The position numbers and the translations under genes were made by a program. A stretch of DNA of 32,253 bases from Candidatus Parvarchaeota archaeon. Lineage in GTDB: Archaea > Nanobdellota > Nanobdellia > Parvarchaeales > Parvarchaeaceae. Under the pieces are notes generated by a model, which saw only the letters and a program-made list of their open reading frames with translations, was not told where the DNA came from and did not search any database. Positions 1 to 8,318 of the stretch are shown here, piece after piece. The stretch lies in assembly GCA_023378865.1 (NCBI GenBank), contig JAMCSP010000010.1:20056-52308 (forward strand), given 5' to 3'. Every line of letters starts with the position of its first letter. The first letter of the stretch is position 1.

Positions 1-970
1 AAGACAGACGTATTATACGGATTTGCAGCAGACTGGCACCAGTTCGTAAACAATGAATGCACTGCCAAGGTTACTGATCCATCAGGAATGATAATTACAG
101 GCATATCCAATTCCTCCACTTCCTACATTGTACAAAAGAAGACATACAACATAACATTCGCTGAAGAAGGTCTGCCTGCAGGATTCTCATGGACAGTAAA
201 CTTCAAAGGAACAAACTATTCAACTACCAACAAAGATAACAGTCTAATTTTAACAACATACGCATTTAATACCCAGTACCAGTTTTACAATGAATCTTAT
301 ACAGAAGACGGCTGCAATCTGCTTTATAGACCATACCCTTCATCAGGCAGTTACAATTCAGTAAGCGGAAACGTGACAGTAACGGTTCAATATTATGCAT
401 ATTCGAATTCATGTACTCCTTTCACAGTAGAAACAGGCTCCAGATACAGTTCTTTAAGCTTTAAATTCACAGTCCCTTCGGATTATTCCTCTAATAACCT
501 TGTTCTATTGGAGACTTCAGGCAGTGCTGCTGATAACATAAACAGTGTAACTCTTCCACCCAACTGTCAGATACTAAATGAAAGCGAAGATATAAATGGT
601 TATAGCGGTGTCTTCTCCGCGGTTTGCATCGAACCTGCTGGCTCATATTACATCAACACAAGCAGTAGTTACAGTTATATTGCTTCCGCTGCCTACATAC
701 TCAACGGCACGGATTATTCACTGGCATCTAACATGACAGAATACACAGGTTATTCTTCAGAGCAGCTTAACTCCACTTTAAGCAAGCTTTACCCTATGAC
801 AGTATGCAATGTAGGTGCCGGCGATGGCTTATCCGTTGCTTACAAGACAGACGTATTATACGGATTTGCAGCAGACTGGCACCAGTTCGTAAACAATGAA
901 TGCACTGCCAAGGTTACTGATCCATCAGGAATGATAATTACAGGCATATCCAATTCCTCCACTTCCTACA
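1..970 (+). repeat. Tandem 843-bp coding repeat (partial copy plus full copy)
   Basis: Bases 1-127 and 844-970 are identical by eye, giving an 843-bp period that is a multiple of three. After position 127/970 the copies differ: the first continues into another GLP-W domain, the second runs to a stop codon. Further copies probably lie upstream of the window. Confidence 0.85.
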
Positions 971-981
971 CTTTGCCTTGA
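1..981 (+). CDS. Repeat-containing surface adhesin, C-terminal part (5' end outside window)
   Basis: The frame is open from base 1, so the track start at 88 is only an internal Met and this is the tail of a longer gene. It holds the end of one repeat unit (1-127), then one full unit. That unit has a GLP-W domain (motif EEGLPAGFSW, then GCNLLYRP.PSSG and YSNSCTPF), followed by a Ser/Tyr/Asn-rich, probably beta-rich domain from about 421 to 970. The unit is 843 bp (281 aa): bases 1-127 recur exactly at 844-970. Many N-x-S/T sequons suggest glycosylation. The protein stops right after the repeat (SYTLP-stop), with no C-terminal membrane anchor, so anchoring must be N-terminal or indirect. It is a paralogue of the gene at 29684. 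Adhesive or surface-coat function is inferred; no enzyme motif is seen. Confidence 0.8.
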   Translation, partial: KTDVLYGFAADWHQFVNNECTAKVTDPSGMIITGISNSSTSYIVQKKTYNITFAEEGLPAGFSWTVNFKGTNYSTTNKDNSLILTTYAFNTQYQFYNESYTEDGCNLLYRPYPSSGSYNSVSGNVTVTVQYYAYSNSCTPFTVETGSRYSSLSFKFTVPSDYSSNNLVLLETSGSAADNINSVTLPPNCQILNESEDINGYSGVFSAVCIEPAGSYYINTSSSYSYIASAAYILNGTDYSLASNMTEYTGYSSEQLNSTLSKLYPMTVCNVGAGDGLSVAYKTDVLYGFAADWHQFVNNECTAKVTDPSGMIITGISNSSTSYTLP

Positions 982-1005
982 TTTTTATAAAAAATTGAAT
1001 TTTAT

Positions 1006-3705
1006 TTATTTCCAGTATTCTTTGGTTTCTATGTAATTTTTTTCTGCTTCAATTATTTTATCTATAAGCTCATCTTCATTTTTGCTGTATGAAGATAAAA
1101 TCCTACTAGCTGTTTTGGCGCCTATTCCATAAGCGGAACTTACTATGCATGCCTTTTTATCATAGCCTAAGTATAATGCGCCATTTTGTTTAACGCTTTC
1201 AAAGAGTAACTGCTCTTCTTTGTTTAATTTCTTGTTTTTAAATGCCTTCTTTAATATCTTTTCATAGATATCCTTTTGCTTCATTTTGTAGAACCCTATG
1301 TACCTTGCTTTGCATTTTGGACATTTTATCCCGTCTGTATTTTTTACCAGCATGCTACCTATCTTGTATCCGCAGTTCATGCACTGCATGAGTATCTCCG
1401 TGTTCTCTATTCTTTCAAGAACAAGCTGTCTTAGTACTTTCTTTGCCTCTTCTGGCTTTATTATAGAACCGCCATAGCTGCTTTCCAGCCCTTCATAAGT
1501 AAGTGGTGAGGCTTCACCCTTGTTTACAATAACTTCTATTTCCCCTTTATTTATCCTATTAAGTACGTCTTCAGCAGACTTTACGTCTATTTTACTGGAA
1601 AAAATCTCTTTGAAGGTTTCTTCCTCCACTACACTGTTATCATACATTTCTACAAGGCTTCTTAACCTCATCTTTGTAAAGTCTGCGTATTTGTTTATAA
1701 TTCCGAACCTTTTTGCTATATTAAGAAATCTATATTCATACAAGGAGGTTCTCTTTATGCTTTCTTTTATTCTTTTTTCAATATCATTTAAATTTACAAG
1801 CATGTCCTTTATTTTTTCTGCTGGTATGAATGTTTTTATCATTATCCTATAAGGATCAACTTTGCTTAGAACGCTTTCGCCGATTATTTCTGTTATTTTA
1901 GAGGTTATTGCCTTTGAAATTGCCTCATTTGTCATGTTTCCAAAAGTGGAATGGATTATAGCATAGTCCTCAACTTTTTCTATAACTATTCTTTTTGAGT
2001 TTGGAATTATGAAATTTTCTTTCTGTTCCTTTAAGACTGAAAACTTGTCAGAGTATTTTTCTCTTAAATCAGCGGCTTCCTCAGCCACGAATCTATAGAC
2101 TGGCATTAGTTCTCCCTCCCATGCAGGTATGGCTCCTACGCTGCTGTTTGTTCTTACGACTTCAATTTTCTGGTTTTCTATTTTTATTATTTTCCAGTTC
2201 TCCCCGCGCATTATAAAATTGTTTCCTTCTTTCCCATTTTCAGCTACGAACTCCTCATCCAATACCCCTATTTTTTTATTGAGTTGGCTGTCTATAACAA
2301 TGTAGGTTTTTCTGTCGGGAATTGAGGATATGTTATTTATATAAAAAAGCAGACCTTTCTTAGTTCTTATAAGCCCCTCCCCATAATATCTAATCATGAA
2401 ATGCTTTATTAGAAAATCAATTACTTCTTCAAATTTCTCTTTTTTCAGTTCTCTGTAAGCATAGCTCTTTTTTATTATCTGGAATATCTCATCTTTTTTC
2501 TGTACTCCGTCTATTATCAAGCCAACTATCTGATGTGCAAGGATATCCAAGCTTACTTTTGGCAGCGATATAACTTCAAGCTTCCCTTTTAATCTGCAAT
2601 TATCTATTGACTTGCTCTCTAAATAATCATCTATGTTTATTGTAACAAGCTTTCCTTTTGCTATTCCCATCTGGTTATGGTTTGATCTTCCTACTCTTTG
2701 TATAAGCTTTACTACCTGCCTTGGCGACATGTACTGTATTACCAAGTCCACATTTCCTATGTCTATACCAAGTTCCAAAGAACTTGTAGCTATCATAACG
2801 TCTATTTTGCCTACTTTGAATGCGTTTTCTATCTCTGTTCTAACTTCCTTTGAAAGGGAACTATGATGTACTTCCATTTTTTTGTCTTTAAGGAATTTGC
2901 TTAACCTAGAACCTAAAAGCTCAGCAGTTTCTCTAGTGTTTGTAAATATTATCGTCGACTTGGAGTCTTTTATTTCATCGCTTATGTATCTTAGGGAGTT
3001 TGCAACAAGTTTGCTCACATTCTCCTTTGAAGCTACTTCTTCATCCTCTTTGTTGAAACTAGGGTAAGCAACTTCAATATCGTATTTCTTTTCCCCTGGA
3101 AATTCAACGCTTTCTTCAGCCGATAAGTATTCTTTCGTTTCATTAAAATCTGCTATTGTTGCGCTTATTCCTACTACCTGGAAGTTTGAAATTCTGCGAA
3201 GTCTTTCGAGACCCACTGAAAACTGGGTTCCTCTTTTTGATTCCATCAGGCTTTGGACTTCGTCTACGATAACATACTTTAAATTTTTCAATTTTTCCAC
3301 TAGTTTCTTGCTAAGCATCATTGACTGAACGGTTTCAGGCGTAGTTATAAGACAATGCGGTGGCATTCGCGATTGATTTGCTCTTTCATATGCAGTTGTG
3401 TCTCCATGCCTTATATCGACTTCGATCCCCATTTTATTGCTTATGGTTATTATGTTTTTGAATATGTCTCTGTTTAGCGATTTCAATGGCGTTATGTAAA
3501 GAAGTTGTATGCCTTCCGAGTCAGGATTTAATTTGTCAAGCAAGGGTAAAAAAGCTGCAAGTGTTTTTCCGTATCCTGTCGGTGCCCTGAATATAATGTT
3601 CTTTCCTTCCTTTATCTTAGGTATAACTATCTTTTGTATCTCTGTAAGGTCAGTAAATCCAGCTTCCTTTAGTACCTTTTCCAGTTTTATTGATATGCCT
3701 TCCAT
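1006..3705 (-). CDS. lhr: Lhr-family superfamily 2 helicase
   Basis: This is an ATP-dependent nucleic-acid helicase of the Lhr family, associated with archaeal DNA repair or RNA processing. Visible motifs: Walker A APTGYGKT (residues 41-48), DEVQ box (148-151) followed by the Lhr-like KRGTQFSVGLERL, SAT (181-183), HHSSLSKEVR (280-289), TSSLELGIDIG (308-318) and motif VI QRVGR (336-340). After the helicase core come the longer Lhr C-terminal regions. Near the end is a four-Cys zinc ribbon (Cys775, 778, 795, 798), then a helix-hairpin-helix-like segment (GIGAKTASRIL). The length of 899 aa fits archaeal Lhr proteins. The gene is convergent with the left surface gene and divergent from cca across 70 bp. 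The start was chosen at the first Met, with a TATA-like box about 25 nt upstream. The exact Lhr subgroup is uncertain. Confidence 0.9.
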   Translation of the reverse strand: MEGISIKLEKVLKEAGFTDLTEIQKIVIPKIKEGKNIIFRAPTGYGKTLAAFLPLLDKLNPDSEGIQLLYITPLKSLNRDIFKNIITISNKMGIEVDIRHGDTTAYERANQSRMPPHCLITTPETVQSMMLSKKLVEKLKNLKYVIVDEVQSLMESKRGTQFSVGLERLRRISNFQVVGISATIADFNETKEYLSAEESVEFPGEKKYDIEVAYPSFNKEDEEVASKENVSKLVANSLRYISDEIKDSKSTIIFTNTRETAELLGSRLSKFLKDKKMEVHHSSLSKEVRTEIENAFKVGKIDVMIATSSLELGIDIGNVDLVIQYMSPRQVVKLIQRVGRSNHNQMGIAKGKLVTINIDDYLESKSIDNCRLKGKLEVISLPKVSLDILAHQIVGLIIDGVQKKDEIFQIIKKSYAYRELKKEKFEEVIDFLIKHFMIRYYGEGLIRTKKGLLFYINNISSIPDRKTYIVIDSQLNKKIGVLDEEFVAENGKEGNNFIMRGENWKIIKIENQKIEVVRTNSSVGAIPAWEGELMPVYRFVAEEAADLREKYSDKFSVLKEQKENFIIPNSKRIVIEKVEDYAIIHSTFGNMTNEAISKAITSKITEIIGESVLSKVDPYRIMIKTFIPAEKIKDMLVNLNDIEKRIKESIKRTSLYEYRFLNIAKRFGIINKYADFTKMRLRSLVEMYDNSVVEEETFKEIFSSKIDVKSAEDVLNRINKGEIEVIVNKGEASPLTYEGLESSYGGSIIKPEEAKKVLRQLVLERIENTEILMQCMNCGYKIGSMLVKNTDGIKCPKCKARYIGFYKMKQKDIYEKILKKAFKNKKLNKEEQLLFESVKQNGALYLGYDKKACIVSSAYGIGAKTASRILSSYSKNEDELIDKIIEAEKNYIETKEYWK

Positions 3706-3725
3706 TATGTATTTTATCCTGCGAT

Positions 3726-3733
3726 AATTTTAT
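3726..3733 (-). promoter_or_regulatory. TATA-like box for the lhr gene
   Basis: On the minus strand this reads ATAAAATT, 21-28 nt before the ATG, in the short divergent spacer shared with cca. The spacing implies a leaderless transcript. Confidence 0.4.
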
Positions 3734-3744
3734 GCCGTGTATAA

Positions 3745-3751
3745 TTTATTA
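3745..3751 (+). promoter_or_regulatory. TATA-like box for cca
   Basis: TTTATTA lies 25-31 nt upstream of the cca ATG. No Shine-Dalgarno sequence is seen before the start, consistent with a leaderless mRNA. Confidence 0.5.
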
Positions 3752-3775
3752 ATACCTTTCAAATGATATATTGCT

Positions 3776-4972
3776 ATGGATAAGTTTAAAAAAGTACTTG
3801 ATAGGGCGTATTCTGTGTTTGTGCCTTCTCAAAAAGAGAAAGCTAAGCTCGATAAAACCGCGGAAGAATTGATGAGTCTGTTAAATAAAAATGCAACCAA
3901 TAAGCAAGCGAACGTTGAGTTCAGATTTAGCGGTTCTTATGCAAAGGGGACATGGATAAAGAATGAGAGCGATATAGACATACTTGCAATTTTCAATTCA
4001 GAAGAGGAAATGAAAAGTTTGTCTTTCTTAGTTCCGAAAGGCTTTATTCCTACTTTTGGTACAAGGAAATACTTTAAGGGGCTGTTTAATGGGATAAAAG
4101 TAGAAGTCGTTCCAGTACTTAGATTTTCTGACGTAAACTCAGTAGAAAATTCTATAGATTTATCAGTTCTTCATGCAAATTACATAAATGCTTCTTTGTC
4201 CAGTTCACAGAAAAAGGATGTTATAATATTAAAGGCCTTTTGCAAGGCTAATAACTGTTATGGCTCGGAGACATACATGCATGGGTTTTCAGGTTATTCA
4301 TTGGAGGTAATGGTAAAGGAATTTGGAAGCTTTATGGCTTTGGTGGAAGCAGTTAATTCGTGGAAGCCGCCCGTTATAATTGGGAAGGCTTTGAATAAAA
4401 ACAGTTTTCCTATTTTTATTCCTGATCCAACCAATATAAAAAGAAATATATGCGCTTCTGTGAATGAAGAAAACCTGTCGAAGTTTGTTCTTTCTATGAA
4501 GCTTTTCTATCTTTCTCCCTCGTTCGATTTTTTTATAAAGCAGAGCATTAAGAAGCAGGTGCTGAAAGAGGCTAAAGCACGCGGAACAAAATTATTTGTT
4601 TTTACCACAAAAATAATGGAACCAAGGGATGTTTTTCTTTCAAAGTATGTAAAGAACCTGGATAAACTGGTAAAGGAACTTAAAGCAGAAGATATAGAGA
4701 TATACTCCTTTGATGTTGATTTTACTGAAAAAAGCGCAAGTTTGTTCCTTCAAGTTAAAAATACCCCTAAGACAAAAACTAAAATAGTATATGGCCCAGA
4801 AGTCTTTTCAAATGTTGAGATAGTCAAAAATTTTATCAGGGCGCATAAAAATGTATTTATTGCAGGAAAATTCATCTGTTATGATAAAAATTACAATGTT
4901 AAGGATTTCAATAAATTTATATTGCTTAAAATAAAAGAATATATGTCTCCCAAATCAATATCTATTAATTGA
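3776..4972 (+). CDS. cca: CCA-adding enzyme (archaeal class I tRNA nucleotidyltransferase)
   Basis: It adds the 3'-terminal CCA to tRNAs using CTP and ATP; both tRNA genes in this window lack an encoded CCA. The nucleotidyltransferase signature GSYAKGTW (residues 53-60) is followed by SDIDIL with Asp66 and Asp68. A third acidic residue in KVEVVP is Glu110, where I recall the Archaeoglobus enzyme having Asp. A SETYMHGFSGYSLEVM segment (about 163-178) matches the central domain of archaeal CCA enzymes, and the C-terminal half follows family layout. At 398 aa it is somewhat shorter than typical archaeal members, consistent with a compact genome. The stop codon lies one base before tRNA-Asn, so the two may be co-transcribed. 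Confidence 0.93.
   Translation: MDKFKKVLDRAYSVFVPSQKEKAKLDKTAEELMSLLNKNATNKQANVEFRFSGSYAKGTWIKNESDIDILAIFNSEEEMKSLSFLVPKGFIPTFGTRKYFKGLFNGIKVEVVPVLRFSDVNSVENSIDLSVLHANYINASLSSSQKKDVIILKAFCKANNCYGSETYMHGFSGYSLEVMVKEFGSFMALVEAVNSWKPPVIIGKALNKNSFPIFIPDPTNIKRNICASVNEENLSKFVLSMKLFYLSPSFDFFIKQSIKKQVLKEAKARGTKLFVFTTKIMEPRDVFLSKYVKNLDKLVKELKAEDIEIYSFDVDFTEKSASLFLQVKNTPKTKTKIVYGPEVFSNVEIVKNFIRAHKNVFIAGKFICYDKNYNVKDFNKFILLKIKEYMSPKSISIN
4938..4944 (+). promoter_or_regulatory. Possible TATA box for tRNA-Asn inside cca
   Basis: AATATAT lies 30-36 nt before the tRNA 5' end, within the last codons of cca. If used, tRNA-Asn has its own promoter; otherwise it is processed from the cca transcript. Confidence 0.3.
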
Positions 4973-4973
4973 T

Positions 4974-5045
4974 GCCCGAGTAGCTCAACGGCAGAGCACT
5001 TGGCTGTTAACCAAGGCGTTGCAGGTTCGAATCCTGCCCCGGGCG
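4974..5045 (+). tRNA. tRNA-Asn (GTT)
   Basis: A complete cloverleaf folds by hand. D stem GCTC/GAGC. Anticodon stem CTTGG/CCAAG with loop CTGTTAA and anticodon GTT. Five-base variable loop. T stem GCAGG/CCTGC with loop TTCGAAT. Discriminator G, and no encoded CCA. The acceptor stem GCCCGAG/CCCGGGC has one mismatch, A6 opposite C67. There is no intron. It begins one base after the cca stop codon. Confidence 0.95.
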
Positions 5046-5083
5046 CTTTAAATTTTAATGGCTGTTTTATAGTGTTGGAAATA

Positions 5084-5091
5084 TTTATATA
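5084..5091 (+). promoter_or_regulatory. TATA box for the 235-aa hypothetical gene
   Basis: TTTATATA lies 24-31 nt upstream of the ATG. It is the closest match to the archaeal TATA consensus among the boxes noted in this window and implies a leaderless mRNA. Confidence 0.55.
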
Positions 5092-5114
5092 TTAGTAGTA
5101 ATCAAATAGAAAAT

Positions 5115-5822
5115 ATGGGATTGTTTGATTTGATCAACTTTGCGGCTGACAAAGCATATCATAAGTATAAAGACTCTAAATTAGAAAGCGCAATGGATGC
5201 TATTTTAGATTCTCTGGATTTAACAGCAATAAACATAGAAATTTTGCCGTATACTGAAGGACAGGATAAGCACAAGATAAGAGGAAAGGTCTACAAATTA
5301 AGTAAAGATGAAGTACTTAAATCAAGTGCGACTTATTTTTTGACAACTTCTGATTGGCTTTTAAAATCATGCATATCCGTAAATTATGATAAAACCTACG
5401 AGGCAGCTTTACATGAAAAGTCAGGTTACTTCTATCAGAATTTTGTTAAAGGATATCCGGATCCATCTAAAAATTACAAAGAAAAATATGGCTCAAGTCC
5501 GGCCATTACTGCTTTATTTTTGTATGTCCCAGAAGATAAGGTAATGCTGGCAATTCCAAAATTCATAAGAGACGAGAAGACTGGTAAGAACCTATTGTCA
5601 AAGAGGGCAGCTTCTGAAGAATTTGATAAAATTGAAAAGTTAAAAGTTGAGAATCCAGAAAAATTTGAACATCTCCTTTCAAATTTCTATTACAGGGCAA
5701 AAATGTTCTCGTATAAAGTTGCAGAGGAATTAAAAAGCTACGATAAAAATGATCTAGGAAATGCATTTAAGCAATTCCAGGAAAAACACGGCCCTGAAAG
5801 TGAGATAGAATACACTTTCTAA
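5115..5822 (+). CDS. Hypothetical soluble protein, 235 aa
   Basis: I do not recognise this family. The protein is Lys/Glu/Tyr-rich, has no membrane segment or signal peptide, and has only two Cys-free ends with no metal-binding pattern that I can see. It has a short amphipathic N-terminus (MGLFDLINFAADKAYHKY), a central mixed region with PSKNYKEKYG and a hydrophobic stretch ITALFLYVPEDKVMLAIP (about 136-153), and a charged helical C-terminus. It is flanked by tRNA-Asn and the surface operon, and its own TATA box suggests separate expression. The base composition resembles neighbouring housekeeping genes rather than the Ser/Asn-rich surface genes. The start is supported by the TATA spacing. 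The only overlapping ORF is an antisense shadow. Confidence 0.75.
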   Translation: MGLFDLINFAADKAYHKYKDSKLESAMDAILDSLDLTAINIEILPYTEGQDKHKIRGKVYKLSKDEVLKSSATYFLTTSDWLLKSCISVNYDKTYEAALHEKSGYFYQNFVKGYPDPSKNYKEKYGSSPAITALFLYVPEDKVMLAIPKFIRDEKTGKNLLSKRAASEEFDKIEKLKVENPEKFEHLLSNFYYRAKMFSYKVAEELKSYDKNDLGNAFKQFQEKHGPESEIEYTF

Positions 5823-5852
5823 ACTTTATAAAACTAATTAACGTCTAAAAAG

Positions 5853-5860
5853 GATAAATA
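5853..5860 (+). promoter_or_regulatory. TATA-like box for the surface operon
   Basis: GATAAATA lies 23-30 nt before the ATG of the first operon gene. No other clear promoter appears in the 0-6 nt junctions downstream, so this could drive all six genes. Confidence 0.45.
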
Positions 5861-5882
5861 TCAACATAAATTATAACTATTT

Positions 5883-8312
5883 ATGTTGACTAAGAAGGCA
5901 CAGATAGTTATAGGTATAGGAGTTATTATATTATCCGCTGCATTTCTTTTGGTAGGTGTTTATTTTGCTAATTTACAGGGGCTTTTCTTCCAAAATGGCG
6001 CAAGGTCTTTGCAGTTATTCGCTGACAACATAGGCTTTTCAATAAATTCTCTTTATAGTGCACCTTCATCAATGTCTATTACTTTGGCAGGAAACAATTC
6101 AATGTGTACATGGGACCCATCGATAGCAGCTTATACCTGCGCTGGCGGATCTAAAGTATATAATGTATCCTATGCTAATGGCCCTACTCTAGATTCCGGT
6201 AAAAATGTGTTCAGTGTTGCTCTTTGTTTTATGATAGGATACGGTTTTGGAGGGGTTGGTGGTTCGGAAGATACTGCAGAAGAATCCGTTGATACAGCTG
6301 CACAGGTGACAAAAGATGAAGTAGCAACCGGATTAGAATCTGCAGGAGAAGAGTCAGCAGACTTAGCTGAATCTACTGCAGAAGAGTCGGCAGGACAGGT
6401 TGCACAGGAGGCTGGGCAGGGGCCTAAAAGCAGTTTATTAACTAGAATAAAAACTGCAATAAAAGACAGGATAATTACAGACATAAAACAGCCTTTTGTG
6501 CAGGATTTACCCGAGGATTCTTTGCTTTCCAGCAGTCTTTCAAATATAAGGGATATCCTACCAAGTATGAAAGTATTTATACCAACTGCTGTAGCGTCCC
6601 TTTCTGTAGCCTTGGTATCCGTTCCTATAATAGAGGCTTGGTTTGGTACTAACAGTGCAAATCTTAATACTTTCGTTACTAAGGGAATTTATATAAATGG
6701 ACAACAAGTTGGAGCTTTAACCGGACCATCTGTATCGATAAGCCAGCAGATAGCTTCGGCATATCTCACGCAGGCCCCATTGCCATTCAAGTATGCTGCG
6801 GCAGACTACGTATTACAGCAATACTCCCAGTTGTTATCAAGTGAACAGACATTAAACTCCTTGCCATCAGGCATCGGAAAGGATACTTTGATTCTTTTTG
6901 CTTCAAAGCAGGTTGCTGTAAAACAGGATGTTTTATCCGAACTTTCTAATTCAGCATCTACAGCGGCTTCAAATAATCCATATGGGACTCCAATTTCTGG
7001 CGTTTCCGCCCCGGGTAGTTTAAGTTCTTCAAGTTCATTGGTAGGCTCAGTGTCATTGTCGCAAAGCGGAAGTGATCCATTGCTGTCTATTCCATTTTTC
7101 CTTGCACAGAATGCATTTCTTGTTTATGCTAGAACTGCCAGCTGCTTAAGTCTTCCATCCCAGCCTTTGAATGTAAAGAATTATAACTCAGCAGGATCTG
7201 CATTCTCGTCGTTATCTTCTGAATTAGGCGCAGCTACTACCCTTGTAAATTTATATACAAAAGTGAATAGCGTTCTTCCTTTAGGAACATACTTTGTAGG
7301 ATACGGTGGTGAAATATACCTTAACGGCCAGTCAAGCGGTAGGCCAACGCAGGTTACCAGCCCTTTGATAACAGATATGAATGACATGTGTGAGCTTGCA
7401 CAGACTGCAGCAGAACCTGGGCAGAATTTAAGGACTCTTATACAGCCAAGCGGTAACGGTTCTATTTCATTTTCAATATCTCAGGGACTTTATAATACTC
7501 TTTGCTCACCAAATAATGCTTTGTTTCCACATACGCTGCAAACAGAACTTAACAGTCTTTTTAATTCAAAGGCAAGCACTCAAAATATAACTATTTTGTT
7601 ACCGCCTGGAGAATCATTGGCCATCTCTAATCAGAAAAACAATGTAAACCTGTGCATATACAGGATGCTTGTTGATTCTTTTGGTTCTCCAGTAATAGAT
7701 ACAAACAATTTCAATAATCCCTCATTTAATGTTACTGAATATGGCGCACCAGTTTCATGCGTTAATATTACAAATTTAAGTGATGGAAAAGTCAATATAG
7801 GTTTAACTCAAAAGGAATTATTAGAATTGGAAAACATGAGAAATAATCCAGATTTCTACATAAACAATGGTTCATTGTTTGGTTTTTCTGTTCCTTTAAT
7901 GGATTTTCCAAACCAGTTAACTGCAACCAATAGTTTAGGTCAAAACAGCTTCCTGTCAGCAGGCAACTTTATAGGAGGAGGGCAGCCGGTAATGAAAAAA
8001 GACTTCGGGGTGGATTTCCCAGTGGCTTCTTTGATTGCATCTTTTATCGGAAAAAGTATTCCTAAACTTCAAGTCGGCATATCAACATCTTTGGATAATT
8101 TCCTGGTTTCCCCAATGATAACTATATCAGCGTATGATACTAATCTTTCATACTACGAAACGGATTATTCAAATGTAACTTTGGAATTTACAAAAACACA
8201 GCAAGGCAGCGTGACAGATTATAATATAAATAATGTTTATAATAATTTAGTTTTCGGAGTGTATCCGAATAATCCAAATTCGTTCGGAGGTACTTATTTT
8301 TCGGGGAGTTGA
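5883..8312 (+). CDS. Surface operon protein 1: membrane protein with acidic linker, 809 aa
   Basis: The family is not recognised. The N-terminus MLTKKAQIVIGIGVIILS (membrane helix about 8-29) resembles a prepilin-type signal with KKAQ where KGQ is usual. After a short Cys-containing segment comes a hydrophobic patch (about 109-125). It is followed by an acidic Ala/Glu/Ser linker (about 128-178, repeated AEES/GEES), then a basic helical segment (183-200) and a second likely membrane helix (about 231-250). The remaining 550 residues are Ser/Asn/Leu-rich with sequons and look extracellular. It is the first gene of the operon, with a TATA-like box upstream, and the next gene starts 6 nt after its stop. 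A role as platform or subunit of a surface structure is inferred only from neighbours and N-terminus. Confidence 0.8.
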   Translation: MLTKKAQIVIGIGVIILSAAFLLVGVYFANLQGLFFQNGARSLQLFADNIGFSINSLYSAPSSMSITLAGNNSMCTWDPSIAAYTCAGGSKVYNVSYANGPTLDSGKNVFSVALCFMIGYGFGGVGGSEDTAEESVDTAAQVTKDEVATGLESAGEESADLAESTAEESAGQVAQEAGQGPKSSLLTRIKTAIKDRIITDIKQPFVQDLPEDSLLSSSLSNIRDILPSMKVFIPTAVASLSVALVSVPIIEAWFGTNSANLNTFVTKGIYINGQQVGALTGPSVSISQQIASAYLTQAPLPFKYAAADYVLQQYSQLLSSEQTLNSLPSGIGKDTLILFASKQVAVKQDVLSELSNSASTAASNNPYGTPISGVSAPGSLSSSSSLVGSVSLSQSGSDPLLSIPFFLAQNAFLVYARTASCLSLPSQPLNVKNYNSAGSAFSSLSSELGAATTLVNLYTKVNSVLPLGTYFVGYGGEIYLNGQSSGRPTQVTSPLITDMNDMCELAQTAAEPGQNLRTLIQPSGNGSISFSISQGLYNTLCSPNNALFPHTLQTELNSLFNSKASTQNITILLPPGESLAISNQKNNVNLCIYRMLVDSFGSPVIDTNNFNNPSFNVTEYGAPVSCVNITNLSDGKVNIGLTQKELLELENMRNNPDFYINNGSLFGFSVPLMDFPNQLTATNSLGQNSFLSAGNFIGGGQPVMKKDFGVDFPVASLIASFIGKSIPKLQVGISTSLDNFLVSPMITISAYDTNLSYYETDYSNVTLEFTKTQQGSVTDYNINNVYNNLVFGVYPNNPNSFGGTYFSGS

Positions 8313-8318
8313 ATAAAC

